Assembly: GCF_900187965.1 (NCBI RefSeq)
Contig: NZ_FZNL01000018.1
Location: 78,327-142,326, forward strand
Direction of reading: 5' to 3'
From: Flavobacterium sp. ov086
Lineage (GTDB): Bacteria > Bacteroidota > Bacteroidia > Flavobacteriales > Flavobacteriaceae
Length of the DNA stretch: 64,000 nucleotides
In this document: piece after piece, positions 43,661-52,038 of the stretch
Layout: each line of letters starts with the position of its first letter
Numbering within the stretch: the stretch's first letter is position 1
Notes under the pieces: generated by a model
The model's database searches: none
What the model was told of the DNA's origin: nothing
What the model saw: only the letters and a program-made list of their open reading frames with translations
Position numbers and translations under genes: made by a program

Positions 43661-46396
43661 TTATGATTTCTTATTAAAATCTCCCGCATAAATTGATGTC
43701 ATTTTTTCTAAGCTTAAATACTTTCTTAAAACAGCATTTACGTCTTCTACTTTCAAAGCTTTAACTTTAGATTCAAGATCATCGTAATCCTCTAAAGGAA
43801 TTCCGTATTGAAGATATTTATTTGTCAAACTAATCAACATCATATCATTTCCTAATCTTGTTTTTCTTTCGTTAAGCCAGCTTCCTAAATTTGATTTTAA
43901 TTCCTCGGCTGTAAATCCATCTTTTAAAGCTTTTGTAATTTCTTCTTTAGTTGCTGCTTCAACTGCTCCTTTTTTCGTTGGATTTAAGAACGCATAATAC
44001 TCCCAGAAAGCAACATCATTTGTAACAGGAACATCAATAAAAGAACCTGCACCGTAGCTGATTCCTTCTTTTTCTCTCAATCTCATTGGGATTCTTGCAC
44101 TCAAAAACCCACCGCTTCCTAAAATTTCATTTGCCATTACAAATGCAGGATAATCTGGGCTTTTTACATTCATTTTAAAAGCAATTTTACCTGTCGCAAC
44201 CGCATTTTCCTTGTCTGGAGTAATATAATCTTTGTCTAACTTTTTAGTCTCTGAAAACGTTGGCAAAGCAAGAACATATTTAGATTTAGAATTCCATTTG
44301 CCAAAAGTATTTTCCAGAATTTGTCCTGTTTCTTTAGCATCCAAATCTCCAACAACAGTTCCCAATCCGTTATTTCCTCCAAAGATATTTTTATAGAAAT
44401 CAACAATTTCAGATTGCTTTATTTTCTTGTAAGCATCAATTTGTTCCTGAACTGTCGAGGTATAAAAAATACTTCCTTTTGGATAATTCGATGTCAATCT
44501 TGAAACCTCGATAAAAGCAATAGACTGAGGATCATTTAGACTTGATTCTAAATAAGTATTGTACTCATTGATAGTTTTTGTAAGTTCATTTTCAGGAAAA
44601 GTAGAATTAACCAATAAATCTCCCACAATCTCCATTACTCCTTTAAAACTATCTTTGTAAGTATTGATATTAATTGATAAAGTCTGTCCTGAATAATCAA
44701 AATTTACGCTTGATTTTAACTGATCTAATTGATCACTAATCTGCTCTTTGGTTCTTGTTTTTGTACCTGTTTTCAATAATTGAGCAAGAATAGATCCTAT
44801 ATCCTCTTTTCCTTCCAACTCCTTTTCATTACTTACCGGAAATTTAAAACTAGCCTGAACTTTTCCTCCCTTTATCTCTTTTTTGATTAAACCGTATTTT
44901 GCGCCGTTACTTAATTTACCTTCTGCAAAATTCTGTTTTAAATTTTTGATAGAAGCTTCAAATGCAGCAGCTTCTTTTTCTAAAGCTTTTCCTTTATAAT
45001 CTTTCGTTAAAGCAACGATTTGCTCATCTGTATATTCAACAGGTTTTACTCTTTGCTCATCTTTAGACGGAATAAAAATCCCAACTGTTCTATTATTACT
45101 TCTGAAATATTTATCTGCAACTCTTTGAATATCTTCTTTAGTCAAATTTTCGACTGCATCTCTATACATAAATCCCAATCTATAATCTCCTGCTCCAATA
45201 ATTTCAGTAAGATTTATGGCAAATGAAACAGTATTGTTTTTTATACCATCAAGTTGTTTGATAATTTTTGCTTTGGCTCTCGTTACATCTTCATCCGTAT
45301 ATTTAGTCGTTGCTATTTTATCCAACTCTGTTCTAACTATATCTTTAGTTGCTTTAACATCTTTATCATTAGGTACTGCAACTCCAAAATAAATATAACT
45401 CGCATCTCTTGTTGTTGGCTGCCAATAATAGATACTGGACACTTTTTGAGTCTCTATTAATGATTTATATAAATATCCGGATGGATCCGAAGTTAAAATT
45501 TCGCCCAAAGCATCAATTGCAGCATAGTCTTTATCTACATAAGCCGCTGTGTGATACAAAGCACCAATGTTTTTACTGTCTCCGGCTCTGTTTAGCTCTA
45601 CATATTTTTCACCATCTTGTGCAGGCTCAACTGTATAAGTCTTATCCAGAACTCTTTTAGGTCTTGGAATAGCTCCAAAATATTGCCCAACATATTGCAA
45701 CGCTCTTTGCTCATCAAACTTACCGGCAATTATCAAAGTTGAATTGTCCGGTTGATAATATTTTTCATAAAAAACTCTAAGCGTAGTTGCTTTTACTCTT
45801 TCGATATCTTCTTTACTTCCAATAGTGCTTTTCCCGTAATTGTGCCACAAATAAGCCGACGAAAGTATTCTTTCCTGTAAAACACGATCCGGATTATTCT
45901 CTCCAATTTCAAATTCGTTTCTTACCACAGAAAACTCTTTTGATAAATCCTCTTGTAAAATAGTTGCGTTGATCATTCGATCCGCTTCCATTTCGATACT
46001 CCATTTTAGATTTTCATCACTTGAAGGAAAAACTTCGTAATAATTGGTTCGGTCAAGCCAAGTTGTTCCGTTAGCATTTCCACCTTTATCAGAAAGCATT
46101 TTTTTAATATCTCCTAAATTTTTGGTACTTTTAAAAAGCATGTGCTCTAACAAATGCGCCATACCTTTCTCGCCATAACCTTCATTTCTTGAACCTACAT
46201 TGTAAACAATATTTACAACCATATTGCTTTGAGAAGCATCAGGAATCAAAAGGACTTTTAGTCCGTTATTCAAAGTATATTCCTTAACACCTTCTACGTT
46301 TTTAATGTATTTGGGCGCTTCAGATTTTTGTGCATAAACTGAACTCAATGAAGCCAATGAGCAGTAAAGAATTCCACTTAGTAATAAGTTTCTCAT
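43661..46396 (-). CDS. M16-family zinc metallopeptidase, two-lobed
   Basis: 911 residues with a signal peptide ending near VYAQ. The N-terminal half has the inverted zinc motif His81-x-x-Glu84-His85 in AHLLEHMLF and a downstream glutamate in NEFEIGENN near 160. The C-terminal half has the second M16-like domain without the zinc motif, as usual for pitrilysin-like periplasmic members that close around peptide substrates. TATATTTG at 46433-46440 (minus strand), 36 nt before the ATG, may be its -7 element. Confidence 0.92.
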   Translation of the reverse strand: MRNLLLSGILYCSLASLSSVYAQKSEAPKYIKNVEGVKEYTLNNGLKVLLIPDASQSNMVVNIVYNVGSRNEGYGEKGMAHLLEHMLFKSTKNLGDIKKMLSDKGGNANGTTWLDRTNYYEVFPSSDENLKWSIEMEADRMINATILQEDLSKEFSVVRNEFEIGENNPDRVLQERILSSAYLWHNYGKSTIGSKEDIERVKATTLRVFYEKYYQPDNSTLIIAGKFDEQRALQYVGQYFGAIPRPKRVLDKTYTVEPAQDGEKYVELNRAGDSKNIGALYHTAAYVDKDYAAIDALGEILTSDPSGYLYKSLIETQKVSSIYYWQPTTRDASYIYFGVAVPNDKDVKATKDIVRTELDKIATTKYTDEDVTRAKAKIIKQLDGIKNNTVSFAINLTEIIGAGDYRLGFMYRDAVENLTKEDIQRVADKYFRSNNRTVGIFIPSKDEQRVKPVEYTDEQIVALTKDYKGKALEKEAAAFEASIKNLKQNFAEGKLSNGAKYGLIKKEIKGGKVQASFKFPVSNEKELEGKEDIGSILAQLLKTGTKTRTKEQISDQLDQLKSSVNFDYSGQTLSININTYKDSFKGVMEIVGDLLVNSTFPENELTKTINEYNTYLESSLNDPQSIAFIEVSRLTSNYPKGSIFYTSTVQEQIDAYKKIKQSEIVDFYKNIFGGNNGLGTVVGDLDAKETGQILENTFGKWNSKSKYVLALPTFSETKKLDKDYITPDKENAVATGKIAFKMNVKSPDYPAFVMANEILGSGGFLSARIPMRLREKEGISYGAGSFIDVPVTNDVAFWEYYAFLNPTKKGAVEAATKEEITKALKDGFTAEELKSNLGSWLNERKTRLGNDMMLISLTNKYLQYGIPLEDYDDLESKVKALKVEDVNAVLRKYLSLEKMTSIYAGDFNKKS

Positions 46397-46432
46397 AGAT
46401 TATTGTTAAAGGATTAGTTAATTCTTGGTAAT

Positions 46433-46440
46433 CAAATATA
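46433..46440 (-). promoter_or_regulatory. -7-like element for the M16 peptidase gene
   Basis: TATATTTG on the minus strand; a TTG partner lies 24 nt further upstream, one more than the usual range. Confidence 0.4.
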
Positions 46441-46520
46441 GTATTTTTCCTAAACACGAACCATCAATATTAACTTAGTTTTAATAATTTATGGCAAACC
46501 TCAATCTAAATTAATATCAT

Positions 46521-46560
46521 AAAAAAATCCGAAACGACATTTAAAATGTTCATTTCGGAT
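46521..46560 (-). terminator. terminator after the Ser2 asparagine synthetase paralogue
   Basis: On the minus strand ATCCGAAA ... TTTCGGAT (8 bp with further pairing in a long loop) followed by TTTTTT. TTGGAATTT repeat words lie at 46597-46635 between it and the gene. Confidence 0.75.
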
Positions 46561-46639
46561 CTTATCTTTTATTATTCGAATTCCCAGTAGAATTCAAACA
46601 TTGGAATTTGGAATTTTAATATATTGGAATTTCTCCACT

Positions 46640-48256
46640 TTAAACTGTCATTCCTGATTTTACAGTTTCAAAATTTCCTTCTTTGTGAGCAGCGTTTGCT
46701 CTTCCGCTTGGATCTTGATTTTCCTGCCATTTCGGAATCCATTTACGAACCGTTTGCGCAGCGCTAATTTGTGGATAATATTTATGAAAAATAGATCTGT
46801 ACAAATATGCTTCTTTTGTTGTTGGAGAATTATACGGAAATTCAGCACTTGCCCCAGCCAATTGCTCGTCTGAAATTTGAGTAGAACAATGTTCCATCAA
46901 TTCATCAATCCAATTATATCCAACTCCATCAGAAAATTGTTCTTTTTGACGCCATAAAACATCTTCTGGTAAATATGGATTTTCAGGCGTATCAAATGCT
47001 TTTCTTAAAATATATTTTTCGATACCTTCATAAGTTTTTGGTTGCTTTTCTTCTGGTTTGATACGAATAGTAGCATCCAGAAACGCAGTATCCAAAAACG
47101 GAACTCTAGTCTCTATACCATTTGCCATTGTAGATTTATCTGCACGCAACAAATCGGCTGTAAATAATTTTTGAACTCTTTCGATTGTTTCTTTCTGAAA
47201 TTCTTCTGTCGATGGTGCATTTCTAAAATACAAATGACCTCCAAAAACTTCGTCAGCTCCTTCACCTGAAAGAATTACTTTAATTCCTTTTCCAGCAATT
47301 GCTTTTGATAACAAATACATTGGCACACTGGCTCTAACCGAAATTATATCGTAAGTCTCAATATCGTAGATTATCTTTTCTAAAAGCTCAATTCCTTCTT
47401 TTACAGAAAAATGAATTTCATGATGTTCCGTACCTAAAAATTCGGCAGCTCTTCTTGCCGCTTTAGCATCCGGTGCATCAGCATCTAAAGCAATTGAAAA
47501 CGAATGAAGTGTTTTTCCACTCTCCTTCAACAAACGAGAAGAAATTGCAGAAATCAAAGAAGAGTCCAAACCTCCTGAAAGTAATACTCCAACAGGCATT
47601 TCACTCATTAAACGCTTACGAACAGCTTCTGTAAATGTAGTTCTGATCACATCTAAATCAAGATCATTGGTAGCATTTTCATAATCCTCATATTCCGGTT
47701 GGTAATATTTTACAAATCCTTTTTTAGGCGTATAATAATGTCCCGGAGGGAAAGTTGAAAATGTTTTACACTGATCAGCGATTGGTTTCATTTCAGACGA
47801 AAAATAGATTCTTCCTCTTTCATCCAAACCGTAATATAAGGGTTTTACTCCAATTGGATCTCGTCCCGCAATATAGTTGTCGCCATCTACAACTACAAAA
47901 GCAAAATCTCCATCAAGCATATTGCAAAAATCATTTCCAAATTCTTCGTACAAATGCACAATCACTTCTGAATCTGATTTTGTTCTAAAGGTATGCTCCT
48001 TAAGAACCGTATCTTTTAATTCCTGATAATTATAAATTTCTCCATCATGCACCATCCAGGCTTTTTTAGTTCCCTGAATAGGCTGCCTTCCCGACTTCAA
48101 ATCAATAATCGACAAGCTTTCATGACTCATTATGCTGCCATTTTCCATAATTTGCAAATCATTTTCATCAGGACCGCGATGTGACATTCTTTTAGAAAGC
48201 TCTTTTACGAGTTGCGGGTCTTTTCCTTTACCAATAACGGCTAATAATCCAGACAT
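46640..48256 (-). CDS. asparagine synthetase-like protein with degenerate glutaminase site
   Basis: 538 residues with an AsnB architecture. The synthetase domain is intact: VLLSGGLDSSLISAI (PP-loop), ILSGEGADEVFGG, and KEQFSDGVGYNWID. The N-terminal glutamine-amidotransferase domain has Ser at the position of the nucleophile Cys (MSGLL for MCG), Ser47 for the glutamine-binding Arg (HESL for HERL), and Asp71 for the Asn of the NGEIYN motif (HDGEIYN). Glutaminase activity is thus probably lost. It may use free ammonia or act with the paralogue immediately upstream. It lies downstream of that paralogue on the same strand across a 309-nt gap. Confidence 0.9.
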   Translation of the reverse strand: MSGLLAVIGKGKDPQLVKELSKRMSHRGPDENDLQIMENGSIMSHESLSIIDLKSGRQPIQGTKKAWMVHDGEIYNYQELKDTVLKEHTFRTKSDSEVIVHLYEEFGNDFCNMLDGDFAFVVVDGDNYIAGRDPIGVKPLYYGLDERGRIYFSSEMKPIADQCKTFSTFPPGHYYTPKKGFVKYYQPEYEDYENATNDLDLDVIRTTFTEAVRKRLMSEMPVGVLLSGGLDSSLISAISSRLLKESGKTLHSFSIALDADAPDAKAARRAAEFLGTEHHEIHFSVKEGIELLEKIIYDIETYDIISVRASVPMYLLSKAIAGKGIKVILSGEGADEVFGGHLYFRNAPSTEEFQKETIERVQKLFTADLLRADKSTMANGIETRVPFLDTAFLDATIRIKPEEKQPKTYEGIEKYILRKAFDTPENPYLPEDVLWRQKEQFSDGVGYNWIDELMEHCSTQISDEQLAGASAEFPYNSPTTKEAYLYRSIFHKYYPQISAAQTVRKWIPKWQENQDPSGRANAAHKEGNFETVKSGMTV

Positions 48257-48565
48257 ACTATTCTATTTTTTATTTATTCTGTTTTCCAGACACGTCCCAT
48301 ATGACATGTATCAGGTATAAAATCATTGTAATTTGCAGAAAATTAAAAATCAAACTCTGCTTTTCCTCGTTAACCACCTTATAATCAAAGCGATTTAACT
48401 TTAATTCGACGAATGTCAAATATAAAAAAGTTAAGTTAAATAATTACCGAAAAATCTTTTTAAGTAACTGAAATTATATAATTTAACAATTTAAGACAAG
48501 AAAAACGTCCTCAACCGAGAACGTTCTTCTGCAATTAATATATACTAATTCTAATAATTCAACTT
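48257..48565. other. 309-nt gap between the two asparagine synthetase genes
   Basis: No gene is seen. It holds the hairpin at 48500-48525 (terminator of the upstream gene) and AT-rich sequence; no promoter with both elements was found, but the terminator implies the downstream gene has its own. Confidence 0.6.
48500..48525 (-). terminator. terminator after asnB (Cys2 copy)
   Basis: On the minus strand AACGT-T-CTC GGTT GAG-G-ACGTT, one mismatch in the stem, then TTTTTC. Confidence 0.7.
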
Positions 48566-50242
48566 CTATACTTTAGCGTAAGCATCGTCATGAACACTTG
48601 CCACTGCTCTTCCTGATGGATCGTTCATGTTTTTGAAAGCTTCATCCCACTCCAAAGCAATTTTTGTACTACAAGCCACACTTGCTTCCTGAGGCACACA
48701 TAACGCTGCTGCATCACTTGGGAAATGTTCTGCAAAAATAGAACGATAATAATACTCTTCTTTAGAAGTTGGGGTTTGTAACGGGAATTTAAATCTCGCA
48801 TTTGCCAATTGCTCGTCCGAAACTTCTTTGGCTACAACTTCTTTCAAAGTATCAATCCAGCTGTATCCTACTCCGTCTGAGAATTGTTCTTTTTGTCTCC
48901 ATGCTACACTTTCAGGCAACATATCTTCGAATGCTTTACGAACTACCCATTTTTCCATCGGATGCTCTTTGTTGATCATTTTATCTTGTGGGTTGATTCT
49001 CATCGCCACATCCATAAATTCTTTGTCTAAGAACGGAACACGACCTTCAATTCCCCATGCCGCCAAACTTTTGTTTGCACGTAAACAATCATACATGTGT
49101 AATTTACCTAATTTACGAACGTTTTCTTCGTGAAATTCTCTTGCGTTTGGTGCTTTATGGAAGTATAAATACCCTCCAAATAACTCATCAGCACCTTCAC
49201 CAGACAATACCATTTTGATTCCCATAGATTTAATAACTCTTGCCATTAACCACATTGGAGTTGAAGCTCTAACAGTAGTTACATCATACGTTTCTAAGTT
49301 GTAAATCACATCACGAACAGCATCTAAACCTTCTTGAATTGTGAATTTAATTTCGTGGTGAATCGTTCCAATATGTTTTGCTACAATTTGCGCTGCCGCT
49401 AAATCAGGAGAACCATCTAACCCTACTGAAAAAGAGTGCAATTGCGGATACCATGCATCTGTTGTATCATCTGACTCAATACGTTTTTGCGCAAATTTTT
49501 TGGCTACAGCCGAAGTAATAGACGAATCTAAACCTCCTGAAAGTAAAACTCCGTAAGGAACATCACTCATCAATTGTCTGTGAACCGCAGCTTCAAGCGC
49601 TTTTTTAATTTCAGGAATACTTGTTTCGTTGTCTTTTACCGCATCATAATCTGTCCAGTCTCTTTTGTACCATTGTACAAATTCGCCGTCTTTGCTTGTC
49701 ATATAATGTCCCGGAGGAAACAATTGGATTTTAGTACAATATCCTTCCAAAGCTTTCAATTCAGAAGCTACATAAAAAGTTCCATGCTGATCCCAACCAA
49801 TATACAATGGAATAATTCCCATGTGATCACGAGCAATAAAATACTCATCTTTCTCAACATCATAAATTGCAAATCCGAAGATTCCGTTCATTTCATCTAC
49901 AAAATGAGGTCCTTTTTCTCTGTAAAGAGCCAAAATAACTTCGCAGTCACTTTCCGTTTGAAAGTTGTATTTCCCTTCAAATTGTTTACGTAATTCTCTG
50001 TGGTTATATATTTCACCATTTGCAGCCAAAACCAATTTTTTATCTTCTGTAAATAAAGGTTGTTTTCCTGAAGCTGGATCTACAATAGCCAAACGCTCAT
50101 GAGATAAAATTGCTTTATCATTGCTGTAAATTCCGCTCCAGTCCGGTCCACGGTGACGAATGATTTTTGACATCTCTAATACTTGAGGTCTTAAGGTTTC
50201 GGCTTTTTGTTTTAGATCAAAGGCACATACGATTCCACACAT
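48566..50242 (-). CDS. asnB: asparagine synthase B, glutamine-hydrolysing
   Basis: 558 residues. MCGIV supplies the N-terminal nucleophile Cys2, with Arg50 in HERLAIVD and Asn75 in ANGEIYN, so the glutaminase site is complete, matching the E. coli enzyme offset by the initiator Met. The synthetase domain has VLLSGGLDSSITSA, VLSGEGADELFGG and KEQFSDGVGYSWID. Makes asparagine from aspartate, ATP and glutamine. It precedes the degenerate paralogue on the same strand and ends in RAVASVHDDAYAKV, different from the paralogue's tail. Confidence 0.96.
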   Translation of the reverse strand: MCGIVCAFDLKQKAETLRPQVLEMSKIIRHRGPDWSGIYSNDKAILSHERLAIVDPASGKQPLFTEDKKLVLAANGEIYNHRELRKQFEGKYNFQTESDCEVILALYREKGPHFVDEMNGIFGFAIYDVEKDEYFIARDHMGIIPLYIGWDQHGTFYVASELKALEGYCTKIQLFPPGHYMTSKDGEFVQWYKRDWTDYDAVKDNETSIPEIKKALEAAVHRQLMSDVPYGVLLSGGLDSSITSAVAKKFAQKRIESDDTTDAWYPQLHSFSVGLDGSPDLAAAQIVAKHIGTIHHEIKFTIQEGLDAVRDVIYNLETYDVTTVRASTPMWLMARVIKSMGIKMVLSGEGADELFGGYLYFHKAPNAREFHEENVRKLGKLHMYDCLRANKSLAAWGIEGRVPFLDKEFMDVAMRINPQDKMINKEHPMEKWVVRKAFEDMLPESVAWRQKEQFSDGVGYSWIDTLKEVVAKEVSDEQLANARFKFPLQTPTSKEEYYYRSIFAEHFPSDAAALCVPQEASVACSTKIALEWDEAFKNMNDPSGRAVASVHDDAYAKV

Positions 50243-50384
50243 AACTATATATTTTTATTTTAAATTTTATTCTGATAAGGCAAAGATGCGGTAATGGTTA
50301 TAATCTAAAAACACAAAACACAAATTCAGTTATAATTTAAAACCATATTTTCGTATTTACATATAAAATGTAAAATTTTGACAT

Positions 50385-50422
50385 AAAAAAAAGCCCGAAA
50401 CTTAAAAATTTCAATTTCGGGC
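50385..50422 (-). terminator. terminator after the GreA/GreB-like gene
   Basis: On the minus strand AGCCCGAAA ... TTTCGGGCT (9-bp stem, 14-nt loop) followed by TTTTTTT. Confidence 0.8.
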
Positions 50423-50593
50423 TCAAACAAAGCACGAAATTCAAGGTTTTAAAGAAATCTTTGAATTAAAATTTGAATTATTTCAGAATCAATAGAAGAT
50501 TCCCAAAGAGAAGAATAAAAGCTGTTCAGAAATTGTAGTTTTACGATTTATTTGTCATCGTAAGGAATAACATTGCATATCTTTTACGCAAAA

Positions 50594-50626
50594 ATCTTTG
50601 TCAAAGTTTTAAACTTTGACAAAGGT
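50594..50626. repeat. palindromic repeat, ATCTTTGTCAAA family (copy 2)
   Basis: CTTTGTCAAAGTTT (50596-50609) and AAACTTTGACAAAG (50611-50624) are perfect 14-nt inverted arms around a single T. Near-identical to 23090-23124. Confidence 0.75.
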
Positions 50627-50645
50627 CATGTAGAAAATAGTCTAT

Positions 50646-51095
50646 CTACAAAACACTTTCAATCGTATAATGTGTTTTATTAATTTCAAAAGCAAACCCA
50701 ACCTTATTCCCCATTAAATGAGCTCCAAGTGGAGATTGTGGCGAAAGTGCAATAACATTTATACCGTTTATAGCAATTTTAGGAAGCGCAACACTCACAT
50801 ACAAATAAATTCCGTTGGCTTTTACCAAACTACCCGAAATGATATTTTCAGTTGTTTTTGAGGCATCAATTTTATCTAAAATAGCTTTTTGAGTTATTGC
50901 TTCTTTCAGTTTATTAGTTAATTTTTCCTGCTCGATATGCATCATCGACAAAGCCGTTTCATGCTTATCGCCAGCCGAACCTTTTGCATCGTTTTTAGAA
51001 TCTTCGGTCAAAGCCGAAATCATGTCTCTAAAAACATCTATTCGGTCCTGAACCATTTGTAAATAATAAGAATGTATTTTTTGTTTGAATTCCAT
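50646..51095 (-). CDS. GreA/GreB-like transcription elongation factor homologue
   Basis: 149 residues. The N-terminal two-thirds is helical with a coiled-coil character (KGSAGDKHETALSMMHIEQE), and the C-terminal part (VIALSPQSPLGAHLMGNKVG, HYTIESVL) matches the FKBP-like domain of GreA/GreB. It probably binds RNA polymerase through the secondary channel, but the acidic coiled-coil tip is not conserved enough for me to assert cleavage stimulation. Its leader has a repeat shared with the acetyltransferase gene. Confidence 0.75.
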   Translation of the reverse strand: MEFKQKIHSYYLQMVQDRIDVFRDMISALTEDSKNDAKGSAGDKHETALSMMHIEQEKLTNKLKEAITQKAILDKIDASKTTENIISGSLVKANGIYLYVSVALPKIAINGINVIALSPQSPLGAHLMGNKVGFAFEINKTHYTIESVL

Positions 51096-51102
51096 TTAAA
51101 AA

Positions 51103-51171
51103 AGGTACTGAGGTTCTAAGTTACAAAGGTGCAAAGGTTTTTTCGCTGCTCCAAAAAAGTTAGCCACGAAT
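51103..51171. repeat. leader repeat, copy A (upstream of the GreA/GreB-like gene)
   Basis: AGGTACTGAGGTTCTAAGTT, then ACAAAGGTGCAAAGGTTTTTT and a GCCACGAAT end. Copy B at 51869-51936 differs at few positions, and each copy lies just upstream of a start codon (8 nt and 8 nt). Copy A abuts the hairpin at 51163-51201. Confidence 0.7.
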
Positions 51172-51201
51172 TTAGTTAAAAATAATTCGTGAATTCGTGG
51201 C
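51163..51201. repeat. hairpin GCCACGAATT/AATTCGTGGC
   Basis: GCCACGAATT (51163-51172) and AATTCGTGGC (51192-51201), 10-bp stem with a partly paired inner region; a compact relative of the 5879-6014 repeat. Confidence 0.65.
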
Positions 51202-51330
51202 TTAAAAACTTTATGTATTAACGCCTTCGTCAAAAATATATTTTAAAAGTTGAATTCCATAAGTTGTTTGCAAAAAAGGCACTAAGTCACAAAGATCGTA
51301 AAAAAGTAATTGAAAATTTTATCGTTTTAT

Positions 51331-51861
51331 TTACTCAAAAAATTCAGCTGGATAAACTACTTTTCCATTTACGCCAGACAATCCATTTTCGGTTAAAGTA
51401 ATGACCATACAATTTTCAGCAGGAACATCAAAAGGCATTTCGATTCCGTATTTATTAGTTAATTCATATCCAAATCTCGGATAATAATTCTCATGTCCTA
51501 AAAGTATAATCGATTTATAACCCAATTCTTTTGCAACTTTATGACTATATAAAATTAGTTTTGATCCAACTCCTTTTCCTTGAAATTCCGGCAATACAGA
51601 AACTGGAGCCAATGCCAAAGATTCAAATGTTTTCGAATCGTTTTTGATTTCTAATTTCGTCAGCAAAATATGACCAACAATTTTATTTTCGACTTTAGCA
51701 ACAATTGATAATTCAGGAATAAATACTTCTGATTTTCTTAATTTTTCAACCAAGAATTGTTCTTTATGATCGCTATATTCCTCCTTTTCAAAAGCTTTTT
51801 CTACCAATTGAAAAACACTTTTGTAATCATTTTCATTTTCTTTTCTAAGCTTAATTTCCAT
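51331..51861 (-). CDS. GNAT-family N-acetyltransferase
   Basis: 176 residues with the GNAT acetyl-CoA motif LPEFQGKGVGSKLILYSHKV near 95-114 and the later LGHENYYPRFGYELTNKYGI, typical of YhbS-like members. Substrate unknown. The leader has the repeat of copy B. Confidence 0.9.
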   Translation of the reverse strand: MEIKLRKENENDYKSVFQLVEKAFEKEEYSDHKEQFLVEKLRKSEVFIPELSIVAKVENKIVGHILLTKLEIKNDSKTFESLALAPVSVLPEFQGKGVGSKLILYSHKVAKELGYKSIILLGHENYYPRFGYELTNKYGIEMPFDVPAENCMVITLTENGLSGVNGKVVYPAEFFE

Positions 51862-51868
51862 TTTTTTC

Positions 51869-51936
51869 AGGTACTAAGGTTCTAAGTTATAAAGGTGCAA
51901 AGGTTTTTTACTTCTGCAATTTTTTTCGCCACGAAT
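51869..51936. repeat. leader repeat, copy B (upstream of the GNAT gene)
   Basis: AGGTACTAAGGTTCTAAGTT, then ATAAAGGTGCAAAGGTTTTTT and a CGCCACGAATT end. See copy A at 51103-51171. A further ACTTTGCGCTCTTTGCGG repeat word follows near 52010-52027. Confidence 0.7.
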
Positions 51937-52038
51937 TACACAAATTTTCACTAATTATAAAAAAGCAAAGTTCGCTGAATCTAAAAAAGACTTAGCGAAC
52001 CTTGCGTAAAACTTTGCGCTCTTTGCGGTTAATTATTC

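Larger units (their letters stand above)
50243..50645. other. 403-nt gap between asnB and the GreA/GreB-like gene
   Basis: No gene is seen. It holds a minus-strand terminator (50385-50422) and a palindromic repeat (50594-50626). The asnB promoter must lie in 50243-50380, but no clear TTG ... TAnnTTTG pair is present there. Confidence 0.6.

Noticed and set aside
46640..50242. The two asparagine synthetases as a frameshift or assembly artefact
   Set aside because: Both are full length with different tails, separate terminators and diverged sequence, so they are genuine paralogues.
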